A stretch of 64,000 bases of DNA from Opitutaceae bacterium (GCA_027490995.1 JAIXWY010000011.1:1116001-1180000); one strand, 5' to 3'; shown: positions 1-8,662, counted from the first letter of the stretch. Made by a program: numbers and translations. Notes: a model not told the origin generated them from the letters alone.

Positions 1-381
1 GAAGCGCTTGTTGTCCATCTCGTCGCGGTGCAGCCAGAACTCCTGCGCGTTGTAGCCGCGCTCCGCCGCCCGCTCCAGCGCCCCCTCACGCATCTGGCGG
101 ACGGTCGGAGCCGGCGCCACGCGCCACCCGTCCTCGGTCGGAAAGGGTGAGACCAACGCGAGCACCGGCCGATCCTGCACCGGACGCCGACGCCGCCGCG
201 CGCGCATCAGCACCGAGATGTACGCGTTGGGCTGATATCCCATGCGCTCGGCCAGGGCACGGATCCGCGCCCTCGTCTCCGCCGAGATCCGCGGGTGATT
301 CGCCAGCGCCATCGAAACTGTGGCCTGGGTGACCCCGGCCCGCTCGGCGACATGGCGCATGGTGATGCGATCGGTGTTCAC
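1..381 (-). CDS. LacI-family transcriptional regulator, N-terminal part (cut by window start)
   Basis: The reverse strand encodes about 127 residues with no stop before the window edge, so the C-terminal ligand-binding part is missing. The N-terminus is a LacI helix-turn-helix: MRHVAERAGVTQATVSMAL, then NHPRIS and a GYQPN hinge-type segment. The GTG at 381-379 gives NTDRITMRHV; an ATG at 360-358 would start directly at MRHVAE and is an alternative. It strongly resembles the LacI gene at 22427-23527, which shares the helix-turn-helix, hinge and a linker leading to an aromatic FWL motif, so the two look like paralogs. It is divergent from the cytochrome-porin genes starting at 587, which makes it a candidate regulator of them. 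DNA-binding role is well supported; effector and targets are unknown. Confidence 0.85.
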   Translation of the reverse strand, partial: MNTDRITMRHVAERAGVTQATVSMALANHPRISAETRARIRALAERMGYQPNAYISVLMRARRRRRPVQDRPVLALVSPFPTEDGWRVAPAPTVRQMREGALERAAERGYNAQEFWLHRDEMDNKRF

Positions 382-510
382 GGTGGGGCCCGAGGCGAAG
401 AAGAACCCCCGCGACGGCCATGGCAAGCATCCGCCAAGAAACCGGAAGAACAACACCTGCGCATCCCTTGGCAAAAACCACACAGCACCCCGCCGGGATC
501 CATGGCATAA

Positions 511-524
511 CGGTAGCGCTGCAA
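511..524. promoter_or_regulatory. Candidate LacI-family operator
   Basis: The sequence CGGTAGCGCTGCAA has a perfect AGCGCT centre and matches 11 of 14 positions of the LacI-type operator TGGTAGCGCTACCA known from sugar regulators. It lies between the divergent LacI gene (start 381) and the cytochrome start (587). The adjacent CAAAAGGTTTG adds a second weak inverted repeat. Binding by the neighbouring LacI protein is inference. Confidence 0.35.
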
Positions 525-586
525 AAGGTTTGTTTCCGACTAGGTCCCGCCGGCTCACCTCCATCCAGACCTCAACCACGACTCCC

Positions 587-1366
587 GTGAGAAACCTCCC
601 CCGAACGCTGTCGAACAAGCTTCTCTTCGGAGGCGCCGCCCTGTGGGGCCTCCTCTTCGTTTCGTGCGTCATGACGGAGCGCACGATCGTGGCGCCACCC
701 CAAGTCGCCGGCGCGACGTTCACCGGGTCCAAGAAATGCGCGGAGTGCCATGCGAATATCAGCTCGGGCTTCCATGACGCCACCCACGCCAAGCTCCAGG
801 CGCCCGGCGGCAATGGCACGGAGATCGGCTGCGAATCATGCCACGGGCCCGCCTCGGCGCACATTCGCTCGGGTGGTGCGGTCGGCACCATCATCAACCC
901 CGGCGCAAACCCGGAGACCTGCTTCCAGTGCCACTTGGACAAACAGGGCGAGTTCAACCTGCCGTTCTCACATCCAGTCATGGCGGGCAAGATCAGCTGC
1001 AGCGACTGCCACAGTCCGCACGAGGGAGCCGCCGTCGCAGAGGGCGGGACACACTTCGACAGCCTGAACACGAGCTGCGTGAAGTGCCACACCGCGCAGG
1101 CCGGACCTTACGTCTTTGAGCACGAGGCCGCCAGAGAGGGCTGCGTCGCCTGCCACAGCCCGCACGGCTCGATGAACGCCAAGATGCTCAAGGCGCGCAA
1201 TGCCAACCTCTGCCTGCAGTGTCACTTCCAAGAGCAAACCTCGACCGGAGTCGTGATGATCGGCGGCCGCGACCACGCCGCGTTCCTTAGTCGCGGCACG
1301 TGCTGGTCGGCCGGCTGCCATGAAGCTGTCCACGGCTCGCACGTCAGCTCGTCGCTCCGCTTCTAA
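587..1366 (+). CDS. MtrA/DmsE-like periplasmic octaheme c-type cytochrome, probable lipoprotein
   Basis: This 259-residue protein would pass electrons between the periplasm and an outer-membrane porin. It has seven CXXCH motifs (KCAECH, GCESCH, TCFQCH, SCSDCH, SCVKCH, GCVACH, LCLQCH) plus a final CX4CH (CWSAGCH), so eight predicted hemes against ten in MtrA/DmsE. The CHSPHG repeats and the terminal VHGSH are typical of that family. The start is the GTG at 587, which gives a short basic n-region, a hydrophobic segment and a possible lipobox ending FVSC (Cys27). The open frame reaches back to 320, but that part has no signal-peptide logic and overlaps the LacI start region. The porin gene follows after 33 bases. 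Family is well supported; lipid anchoring and electron direction are inferred. Confidence 0.85.
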   Translation: MRNLPRTLSNKLLFGGAALWGLLFVSCVMTERTIVAPPQVAGATFTGSKKCAECHANISSGFHDATHAKLQAPGGNGTEIGCESCHGPASAHIRSGGAVGTIINPGANPETCFQCHLDKQGEFNLPFSHPVMAGKISCSDCHSPHEGAAVAEGGTHFDSLNTSCVKCHTAQAGPYVFEHEAAREGCVACHSPHGSMNAKMLKARNANLCLQCHFQEQTSTGVVMIGGRDHAAFLSRGTCWSAGCHEAVHGSHVSSSLRF

Positions 1367-1399
1367 CCCACCGCCTCAACCTTCCAACGGGACACCGCG

Positions 1400-3511
1400 A
1401 TGACTCTCTTCCACACCCGCTCGATCATCCGCCCGGCCGCTGCGCTGCCGCTCGCTGCCGTCCTTTTCACCGCACCGGCACTCACGCTCGCCGCTCCGGC
1501 CAAGGAGAAGGCTCCTACCTACGATAACTCCATCGAGTTCGCCTACGGTACCGCCCAGCAACGCGGCGATCGCCCCGGCTTCCAAAAAGACTTTCAGGTC
1601 CGCAAGGACGGCTACGGCGGCATTGAGGACCTCTTCGTCAGCCGCTCTCTCGACGACGCGACCACACTCACCGTGCGTGGGCGTGCCATCGAGGGAAACC
1701 ATGATTACCTGCTCGATCTAAACCTGACCCGCGACGAGGTGGGCTTCGTCCGCTTCGGCTACCAGGAGTACCGCATTTTCTACGACGGCACGGGCGGATA
1801 CTACCCTCCGAACCGCTTCATCCGCCAACTCTACGACGAGGAGTTGGCCATCGACCGGAGTCACCTCTGGCTGGAGGCGGGCTACACCCCGGAGGACGCC
1901 GTCAACTTCGTCTTCCGCTACCACCTCTTCACCCGCGAGGGCACCAAGGACTCCCTGTCGTGGGGCGACACGGGACTCGCCGTGAGCAGCGCGAGCCTGC
2001 GTGCGCTCCTGCCTTCGTTCTGGCAGATTAACGAGAAGCGACACCAAATCAGCGCGAACGTTTCCCAGACCACGAAGCAGCACCTGTGGAACGTGGGCCT
2101 ACGCTACGACAAGGGCGACTACACCCACCGCCGCAACGAGCGGCGGCGGGCGGGTGAAGCTCAGGACCGCAAAGTCACCCAGAAGGAGGGACAGGACTAC
2201 GATCTCTTCCAAGCCCGCGGGAGCTACGAAAATCGTATCAACGATCGCTTCTGGATCACCACGGCCGTAGCCCGGACGCACCTCGACACGGCGCTGAGCG
2301 GCAGCCGAATCTACGGACAGTCGTACGACGGCGTCTACGACCCCGCTTTCCTCAATCGCCAGCAACGCGACGAAGGCTTCTACGGTCTCCACGGCGACGC
2401 CCAGATGCGGCAGACCATTGCCACGCTCAGCGCCTTCGCCCGGCCCACCGAGACCCTCGTGCTGGTGCCCTCGGCCCGGTTTGAGAAGATCTCGTGGAAC
2501 ACCGTGGTGGACTTCGAGGAAACCAACTTCGGCGGCGCCCCCGCCTTTGCCCCGATCAACGATGAGGTCGAGGCGGAGAGCAACAAGCACTGGCAGAGCC
2601 AGGCCCTCAGCCTCGAAGCCCGATACACTGGCTTCAAGCACTGGAGCATCAACGCCAGGATCGAAGGCATCCGAGAAGACGGCGAACTTGAGGAACAACG
2701 CATCCTCGAACCCGGTACGCCGCTGCAGGCCATCAGCATCGATCGCAACACCGACTTCGATCGGTCGGCCCAGAAATACGTCGTGACCGCCAACTGGTAC
2801 GCCCGCCCCGGCACCACGGTCGCCTTGCAGTACTACTTCAAGGCACGACAGAACGACTACCGCTCGAGCCGAGACAACACCGTGAGCACGGCGGATCGTT
2901 ATCCCGCCTACATCGCGAATCAGGACTTCGAGACCAACGACTTCAATGTCCGCCTCAGCACGCGACTGACCAGCAACCTCCGCTCCGTCACGCGCTACGA
3001 TTATCAGGAGTCGACCATCTACACGCAGGACATCGGGCTTCAATTCCGGCAGAGCGCCGAAATGACTTCGCACGTGATCGCCCAGTCGCTCTCGTGGAAT
3101 CCGCTCCCGCGCTGGTATGTCCAGAGCTCGGTCAACATCGTGTGGGACACGTTCCGCACCCCGGCGTTCACGCTCATCGGCCCCGCCGCCAACCTGGTGA
3201 AGAACAGCGACGCGAACTACATCAACGTCGTCCTCGGCAGTGGCTATGCACTCGATGACCGGACGGACCTCTTCATCGATTTCACGTCGTATGCCGCCAG
3301 CCACAACTTTGTCGACAACGCCAACGTCTCGGTTCCGTTCGGCTCGGAGGCCAAGCAGCAGTGTGTTGCATTGACGTGGATGCGAGCGCTGAACGCCCGG
3401 ACGCGGATCTCGTGGCGCTACGCATACGTAAACCACGACGACGTGCCGTACGGCGACAAGGCCGACTACTCAGCCCACCAGATCTACGGAAAGGTCCAGT
3501 ACCGCTTCTGA
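1400..3511 (+). CDS. MtrB/PioB-like outer-membrane beta-barrel porin of a porin-cytochrome conduit
   Basis: A 703-residue protein with an N-terminal signal peptide (cleavage likely after the Ala-rich LTLAAPA stretch near residue 36) and a body of alternating polar/aromatic strands. It ends in QYRF, the terminal Phe typical of barrels inserted by BAM. Length is close to MtrB (about 700 residues), and in that family the barrel sheathes an MtrA-like cytochrome through the outer membrane. It sits directly after an MtrA-like cytochrome and before two more cytochromes, the main support for the call. The CXXC motif near the N-terminus of Shewanella MtrB is absent; I see only one Cys, near residue 655. 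No MtrC-type surface cytochrome is encoded nearby, so the conduit looks like a two-component MtoAB/PioAB arrangement. Confidence 0.75.
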   Translation: MTLFHTRSIIRPAAALPLAAVLFTAPALTLAAPAKEKAPTYDNSIEFAYGTAQQRGDRPGFQKDFQVRKDGYGGIEDLFVSRSLDDATTLTVRGRAIEGNHDYLLDLNLTRDEVGFVRFGYQEYRIFYDGTGGYYPPNRFIRQLYDEELAIDRSHLWLEAGYTPEDAVNFVFRYHLFTREGTKDSLSWGDTGLAVSSASLRALLPSFWQINEKRHQISANVSQTTKQHLWNVGLRYDKGDYTHRRNERRRAGEAQDRKVTQKEGQDYDLFQARGSYENRINDRFWITTAVARTHLDTALSGSRIYGQSYDGVYDPAFLNRQQRDEGFYGLHGDAQMRQTIATLSAFARPTETLVLVPSARFEKISWNTVVDFEETNFGGAPAFAPINDEVEAESNKHWQSQALSLEARYTGFKHWSINARIEGIREDGELEEQRILEPGTPLQAISIDRNTDFDRSAQKYVVTANWYARPGTTVALQYYFKARQNDYRSSRDNTVSTADRYPAYIANQDFETNDFNVRLSTRLTSNLRSVTRYDYQESTIYTQDIGLQFRQSAEMTSHVIAQSLSWNPLPRWYVQSSVNIVWDTFRTPAFTLIGPAANLVKNSDANYINVVLGSGYALDDRTDLFIDFTSYAASHNFVDNANVSVPFGSEAKQQCVALTWMRALNARTRISWRYAYVNHDDVPYGDKADYSAHQIYGKVQYRF

Positions 3512-3547
3512 TTTATTTCTCCACGTCCCTCCTTTTCCCACCACATC

Positions 3548-3880
3548 ATGAAGACATCCCTCCGTTTACTCCTCGCCATGAGCCTCCCCGCCTTGGCCGT
3601 CGGCCTACGTGCCGCCCCGGCCGCCGAGCTCTGGGCCGATCAATGCGCCTCTTGCCACGGCGAAGACGGCAAGGCCCAGACTAAGCAGGGAAAGAAACTG
3701 AAGATCCGTGACTACTCCAGTGCTGCGGTGCAGGCCGAGCTCAAGGACGACGAGATGCTCAAGGCGATCCTCGAGGGCGTGACCGAAAACGGCAAGGAAC
3801 GCATGAAGGGCTACAAGGACGAAATGTCGAACGAGGAGGCCAAGTCCTTGGTTGCCTTCATTCGGTCCCTGAAGGCCTGA
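3548..3880 (+). CDS. Small periplasmic monoheme cytochrome c (class I)
   Basis: This 110-residue protein begins with a signal peptide (MKTSLRLLLAMSLPALAVG) and carries one heme-binding CASCH at about residues 33-37, followed by GEDGKAQT as in class I cytochromes c. A Met in MKGYKDEMS and the C-terminal helix SLVAFIRSLKA fit the usual distal ligand and terminal helix. It lies between the porin gene and the membrane multiheme cytochrome, so it could shuttle electrons between the inner-membrane cytochrome and the outer-membrane conduit. Fold and heme attachment are strongly supported; the shuttle role is inference from position. Confidence 0.85.
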   Translation: MKTSLRLLLAMSLPALAVGLRAAPAAELWADQCASCHGEDGKAQTKQGKKLKIRDYSSAAVQAELKDDEMLKAILEGVTENGKERMKGYKDEMSNEEAKSLVAFIRSLKA

Positions 3881-3963
3881 GGCGCGTCCCAAGCCGCGCC
3901 GTCGCCCGAAGCCGGTGGTCAGCCGTGTGACCCATCGGCATCAGCACGCCCCCCTTTTTTTCG

Positions 3964-5448
3964 ATGAGCGAAGCGCCCGTTCCCTCTCGGCCGAAGTCGG
4001 CCTACAACAACTGGATTTCCGTGATTGGCGCCGTCCTCGCGGTGGGCGCCCTCTTCTCATTCGCGCTGCTGGTGGCCATGGGGTTCGCGCAGGGCGATAA
4101 GAATCCCTACCTCGGGATCCTGACTTACATCGTCGCGCCCGCCTTCTTAATCACGGGCCTGGCGATCATGTTCATCGGCGCATGGCTGCAGCGGCGTTAT
4201 GCTTTGCGCTACGCGGGCCAGCGACCCGATCGCTGGCAGCTCGACCTGCATAATCCGAACCAACGCCGCCATCTCTATATCCTCGGCGGCGGCGCCACAC
4301 TCTTCCTGCTTCTCTCGGCCTTCGGCAGCTACCAAACCTACCACTACGCGGAGTCCGTACAGTTCTGCGGCGAGGTCTGCCACCAAGCCATGAATCCCGA
4401 ACTGGTCACGTACCGAAAGGGCGCCCACGCCCGCGTCGACTGCGTCGAATGCCACGTCGGCTCAGGCGTGGATTGGTTCGTGAAGGCCAAAATCAACGGC
4501 GCCCACCAGCTGATCTCCTACACGCTCGACAACTACGACCGTCCGATCGCCACTCCGGTCAAGAATATGCGGCCGGCCCGCGAGATCTGCGAGCAATGTC
4601 ACTGGCCCGAGAAGTCACTCGGAAATCTGGACATGACCTGGGACCACTTCCTATCGGACCGCAAGAACACGCCTTACTCGGTCCGTCTCCTCATGAAGAT
4701 GGACACGGGTAAAGATGGAGACCTCCACAGTGGGATCCACTGGCACGCCAGCCCGAAAACCAAGGTCGAATTCTACGCCACGGATCGTCAACGTCAGGAG
4801 GTCGTCTGGGTCCGCGTCACCGACTCTGAGAAGGGAACCGAGAAGGTTTTCCGCCACGCGGATTTTCTCGGTGAGCCGCCCATGGACCAGATCCGCCGAA
4901 TGGACTGCGTCGACTGCCATAACCGCCCCGCCCACGACTTTCGCTCCGCCAACGATCTGGTGGAGGAAGCGATGGTCCGGGGCACGCTCCCCACGTCCCT
5001 GCCCGGCATCAAGCGGCAAGCGGTCCAGGCAATGATTCAGAAGGAGATCACCACGGCGGCGGAGGCCCCGGGAAAAATCGCCGACCACCTGCGCGGTCGC
5101 TACAAGGATGCGGCCGGGGTCGAGCAGGCCATCGCCGAGGTCCAGCGTCTCCACGCGGAAAACATCTTCCCCGAGCGCAAGGCCGATTGGCGCGTCTATC
5201 CCAACAACATCGGCCACAAGGACTGGTCGGGCTGCTTCCGCTGCCACGGCAATACTCTCCAGACCGCTGCTGGCCAGAAGGTCGGCGCGAGCGAGTGCTC
5301 ATCCTGCCACATCATCCTCGCCCAAGGCAAAGGCAGCGACCTCGCGAGCCTCACGGCTGCGGGCCTTGAGTTCAAGCACCCCTCGGGCAGCTACGACGAG
5401 GAACTCAGCTGCGCGGACTGCCACAACGGCGGGATCCAGGGTAAGTAG
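3964..5448 (+). CDS. NapC/NirT-type heptaheme membrane cytochrome, ImcH-like quinol dehydrogenase
   Basis: This 494-residue protein has three hydrophobic helices (about 17-42, 49-75 and 104-124), then a periplasmic multiheme region. Seven heme motifs are visible: CGEVCH (CX3CH, residues 135-140), CVECH, CEQCH, CVDCH, CFRCH, CSSCH and CADCH. NapC/NirT proteins oxidise membrane quinols and pass electrons to periplasmic partners. Size, three helices and seven hemes resemble Geobacter ImcH, an inner-membrane cytochrome needed for extracellular respiration. It is last in the cytochrome-porin set, 83 bases after the monoheme gene, and would complete a quinone-to-surface chain. Reverse flow, as in metal-oxidising systems, cannot be excluded. 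Confidence 0.85.
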   Translation: MSEAPVPSRPKSAYNNWISVIGAVLAVGALFSFALLVAMGFAQGDKNPYLGILTYIVAPAFLITGLAIMFIGAWLQRRYALRYAGQRPDRWQLDLHNPNQRRHLYILGGGATLFLLLSAFGSYQTYHYAESVQFCGEVCHQAMNPELVTYRKGAHARVDCVECHVGSGVDWFVKAKINGAHQLISYTLDNYDRPIATPVKNMRPAREICEQCHWPEKSLGNLDMTWDHFLSDRKNTPYSVRLLMKMDTGKDGDLHSGIHWHASPKTKVEFYATDRQRQEVVWVRVTDSEKGTEKVFRHADFLGEPPMDQIRRMDCVDCHNRPAHDFRSANDLVEEAMVRGTLPTSLPGIKRQAVQAMIQKEITTAAEAPGKIADHLRGRYKDAAGVEQAIAEVQRLHAENIFPERKADWRVYPNNIGHKDWSGCFRCHGNTLQTAAGQKVGASECSSCHIILAQGKGSDLASLTAAGLEFKHPSGSYDEELSCADCHNGGIQGK

Positions 5449-5661
5449 GCGTCTTTCGCCCTAGATCCACGGTCCGCCGCGCGGCTGCTCCGTGCTCGCT
5501 GCTGCGCGTCGTTCCCGTCGGCGGAGAACCACCGCGCAACCGCGGGCTCCCGGGAGCCATCGCACGCACGTGCCGTCTTGCGCTGCAGGAGGACACGAGC
5601 TGGGGCGCGTCCGCGTGTCCAAGGAGAGCATCCCCGCCGCAGCCGGCGCACGGCGCCTCGC
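5449..5661. other. Convergent intergenic region with inverted repeats
   Basis: This 213-base stretch separates two converging genes. It holds a perfect 14-base palindrome (GGCTCCCGGGAGCC, 5545-5558) and a 7-base stem GGACACG/CGTGTCC (5591-5597 with 5614-5620). Either could act as a bidirectional transcription stop, but neither is followed by a T-run. I see no convincing gene here. Confidence 0.3.
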
Positions 5662-7473
5662 TTAGCGTGAGTCCGCACTGCGCCACTTTGCTTCGGGGAG
5701 GAGGCACAGCGCGATGATGACCAACTGGCTGACCACGAAACTCACCAACGCGTAGAACGCCGCATCCATGAAGCCGTAGCTGTGCAGGCCCACGCCGAGC
5801 ATGTTGGTGCCGAACCAACTCCAGCTGGTCACGATGTTGCCGAAGACCGCCATGCCCATGAAGCCACGCTCGCGGACCATGCCGGCCAGCCGAGCATGGA
5901 GCATGACGGCACTCCAGATCACGATGATCAGCGCGCCGTTTTCCTTGGGATCCCAGCCCCAGAAGCGCCCCCAAGACTGATCCGCCCAAATCCCGCCCAG
6001 CACAGTGCCGGTGAGGTTAAACAACGTGGCGAAGCACACCACGCCGTACACCATGCGGTACAAGGCGTCGCGGGTTCCCCGATCGAGCGACGACGTCAGC
6101 ACGCCGCGCACGACGTAGATGATCGCGAGAAACCCGGCGAGGAACATCGCCGAATAGCCGACCGTGATCACCACCACGTGCGTCGCGAGCCAGAAGTTCG
6201 AATCCAGCACCGCACGCATCATCTCCATGGTGTCGCCGGACAGCGAAAGATGATGAGCGATCACCAGCGTCGCGAGCCCGATCATGCCGCCGGCCACCGG
6301 ACCCACCGCGTTGCGGTACATCCGCTCCAGCACCAGACACAGCAACACCGCCCCCCAGCCCACGAAAAGGGCCGACGAGTAGAGGTTCGTGACCGGCGGT
6401 CGCCCTTCTAGCCACATGCGCGCCGCAATCCCGAGGGTAGACGCCGCGAAGGCCACGGCCAGAAGAACGAACGCCGAGCGCCGGAGCGGCTCCGTCCAGC
6501 CCAGCCATGAGGCCACGCCCAAGAGAAACGCTAAGACGTACAGTCCCATGCTGCTGGAGAAAGGAGCCGCCGCATTGAACCGGGTTTCGAAGTCGCCCTT
6601 GCGCAGCGCGACCGGGTCGATCGCTTCAATCATGCGGTGAAGCTCCTGCGTCAGCGCATTGAACCGGTCGCCGTCTCCGGTCCGCCACGCCGCCGCCAGC
6701 TCGGCGTGGGCGGACACACCGCGGGATTCGCGGCCGGCCTGCAGAGCCGCGAGCGCCGCCGCCCCGAACGTATCCCACTCCCGCAATGCCCCCTCGCCCT
6801 GCGTCCGCGGCACCACGCGGAAATAGCCGAAGCGATCCATGTAGGTCAGTCGATTGGCCAGCGCCTCCCGCGCGCGCTGTTCCGTCGCGTCCAAACCAGG
6901 CCGAGCCAATCCAGTCATCGCGGCGATCTCACCCGCCGGATCCGTTGTATCGGGCAGCAGCAGCGTCGCCTTCAACCGCAGGTACAGCACCACCCGATTG
7001 CGGACCGTGATGACCTGGCGCTGGAACGGGGAGCGAAGCTGCGCCTCCGTCTCCTCCGCTAAGCGCCCCTGGCGCTCCAACTCCGGGGCCCGCGCGCGGA
7101 CCTGCGCATAGGAGAAGCGTTTCCCACCATCCCCCTCCTCGGGTCGCAGTCCGAGTAGGTCCAGCACCTCGGCGTTCTCGATCAGGAAGTGCCGGTACGT
7201 GTCCGCCTTCTCCGGCTGGTAAAGCACCTCCGCCAACCACTCGCCCGGCGCGAGTGAGCGGCCTTCCGGAGTCACCAGACGTTGCCGCCCCTGCAACGAC
7301 AGGAGGGAGGTGCGCGCCACGGTATCGAGGGGCTTGATCCGGCCATTGAGGAGAATCGGGATCCGTCCGAACGATCCCAGATCGAAGCCAACACGGCCGT
7401 GCGGCTCGCGGAAGGTCGTACCAAGGTACACCAACGCCAATACCAGTACGATCAGGGGAAGGTATCGTTTCAT
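5662..7473 (-). CDS. ccsA: System II cytochrome c biogenesis protein CcsA/ResC
   Basis: A 603-residue membrane protein that, with CcsB/ResB, exports heme and joins it to CXXCH motifs of c-type cytochromes on the periplasmic side. The diagnostic tryptophan-rich WWD signature is visible (WADQSWGRFWGWDPKENG, about residues 496-513), with conserved His residues in the flanking loops (for example IAHHLSLSGD). One helix lies at residues 4-20, a long soluble region follows to about 310, then a run of helices to the C-terminus. The 280-residue periplasmic insert is longer than in short CcsA proteins. The gene follows ccsB by 13 bases on the same strand and faces the multiheme cytochrome cluster, whose products need this machinery. 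Confidence 0.92.
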   Translation of the reverse strand: MKRYLPLIVLVLALVYLGTTFREPHGRVGFDLGSFGRIPILLNGRIKPLDTVARTSLLSLQGRQRLVTPEGRSLAPGEWLAEVLYQPEKADTYRHFLIENAEVLDLLGLRPEEGDGGKRFSYAQVRARAPELERQGRLAEETEAQLRSPFQRQVITVRNRVVLYLRLKATLLLPDTTDPAGEIAAMTGLARPGLDATEQRAREALANRLTYMDRFGYFRVVPRTQGEGALREWDTFGAAALAALQAGRESRGVSAHAELAAAWRTGDGDRFNALTQELHRMIEAIDPVALRKGDFETRFNAAAPFSSSMGLYVLAFLLGVASWLGWTEPLRRSAFVLLAVAFAASTLGIAARMWLEGRPPVTNLYSSALFVGWGAVLLCLVLERMYRNAVGPVAGGMIGLATLVIAHHLSLSGDTMEMMRAVLDSNFWLATHVVVITVGYSAMFLAGFLAIIYVVRGVLTSSLDRGTRDALYRMVYGVVCFATLFNLTGTVLGGIWADQSWGRFWGWDPKENGALIIVIWSAVMLHARLAGMVRERGFMGMAVFGNIVTSWSWFGTNMLGVGLHSYGFMDAAFYALVSFVVSQLVIIALCLLPEAKWRSADSR

Positions 7474-7486
7474 GGTCGAGTCTTAC

Positions 7487-8662
7487 TCACGCCGGCTGCG
7501 GGATCCGCGCCCTCCGCCGCCGGAGGTGCGCGGCCAGGGAGAGGCCGAACTCCACCATGAGACCGGCGAAAAGCATCGCGCAGGAAACGTAGGGCAGGAG
7601 CCAGCTGGGGTTGCGCACCACCTGCAGAATCGTGGTGGTGTCGTTGTTATCAAAACCCGCCTGATAGAGCGTCAGACCTTCATGCCGGAGCGGACTGTTC
7701 ATTAGGATGGTGACCTCGCGATCGTCGCGGCCATCCGCGCTGCGCAGGCGCACCCGGCTGGAGAAGTTCCGGGGGATCTCGGTGCCGGGATACTTGTCGT
7801 GACTGAACCGAAGCAGCGTGAGGCTGAACGGATGATACGTGCGCTTGGGTCGCAGCACGATTTCCCACGCGCGCCCCTGGTACGCGAGGCGCTGGGGTTC
7901 GGTGAGTTGGATGGAGACCATCCACGTACCGAGAGATCCCTCGGTGCCGATGAGTTCAAGCAACGCCGCTGGAGTGTTCCGCTCGTTCCGGTGGTACGTG
8001 ATGGGCAGGGGGTTGACCGCCAGCTGCACACCCGCGCCCTGCGTCGCCGTCGGCACCCCGGCCGCCGGGCCCGCTCCCCTGCGCCGCTCCACACTGGCAT
8101 TCGGAAAATACGCCTTCACCGCGACCCGGAACGGCAGGGCGGGATGCTGGGTGACAGGTCTCCGGGCCAACCACTCCTCCGGCAGGACCACGACCTGATC
8201 CTCGCTCGCGTCGGTGACGTCGACCAATGCCAGTTCGACCGCGGTGTACGCTTCCGAATAGGACTTGGTCTCGCCTTGGTCCATCCGCAGGAAGCTCTCT
8301 CGCTGCCAGATCCCCGTGAGGAGTTCCCCAATCAGCAGCAGGATAAGTCCGCCATGCGCCAACTGCAGACCCACCTTCCGCCAGGTAAAACTCAACCGGA
8401 ACACATGCGCACAGATGAGGTTGATCAGGAGAAGACCGCCGAGAAGGTAACCACCCGGAAACACCGGAATCGCCAGCCCCAGCTTGGGCCAAGTCCAATA
8501 CACCACCCAGCTGCGGAAAAACTTCTCCTGCACCGCCCAAATGCCGAGGTTTACCTGATCGAGCGTCGCCACAAAAACCAAGAGCATCGACAGGATCAGC
8601 AAGACCACCGTCAGGCGCAGCGACACAAAGAACACCTTCAGAGATTCGAGGAACGGTTTCAC
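7487..8662 (-). CDS. ccsB: System II cytochrome c biogenesis protein CcsB/ResB
   Basis: This 391-residue protein is the ResB partner of CcsA in the heme lyase. Three N-terminal helices (starting near KVFFVSLRLTVVLLILSMLL and continuing to about residue 130) are followed by a large periplasmic domain and a last helix near the C-terminus (LLPYVSCAMLFAGLMVEFGL), the ResB layout. The GTG at 8662 gives VKPFLESLKVFF, just before the first helix. The frame continues to a TTG at 8878, but the added residues are low-complexity and run into the promoter region of birA. It precedes ccsA with a 13-base gap, and the 224-base divergent space to birA should hold both promoters. Confidence 0.88.
   Translation of the reverse strand: MKPFLESLKVFFVSLRLTVVLLILSMLLVFVATLDQVNLGIWAVQEKFFRSWVVYWTWPKLGLAIPVFPGGYLLGGLLLINLICAHVFRLSFTWRKVGLQLAHGGLILLLIGELLTGIWQRESFLRMDQGETKSYSEAYTAVELALVDVTDASEDQVVVLPEEWLARRPVTQHPALPFRVAVKAYFPNASVERRRGAGPAAGVPTATQGAGVQLAVNPLPITYHRNERNTPAALLELIGTEGSLGTWMVSIQLTEPQRLAYQGRAWEIVLRPKRTYHPFSLTLLRFSHDKYPGTEIPRNFSSRVRLRSADGRDDREVTILMNSPLRHEGLTLYQAGFDNNDTTTILQVVRNPSWLLPYVSCAMLFAGLMVEFGLSLAAHLRRRRARIPQPA

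Noticed and set aside
320-586. N-terminal extension of the octaheme cytochrome frame
   Set aside because: The added 89 residues are basic and Pro/Asn-rich without similarity, push the signal peptide inside the protein and cover the divergent regulatory region; the GTG at 587 fits better.
2099-3436. Long open frame opposite the porin gene
   Set aside because: It mirrors the codon structure of the porin on the other strand; Arg/Gly/Val-rich with no domain. High GC creates many such frames.
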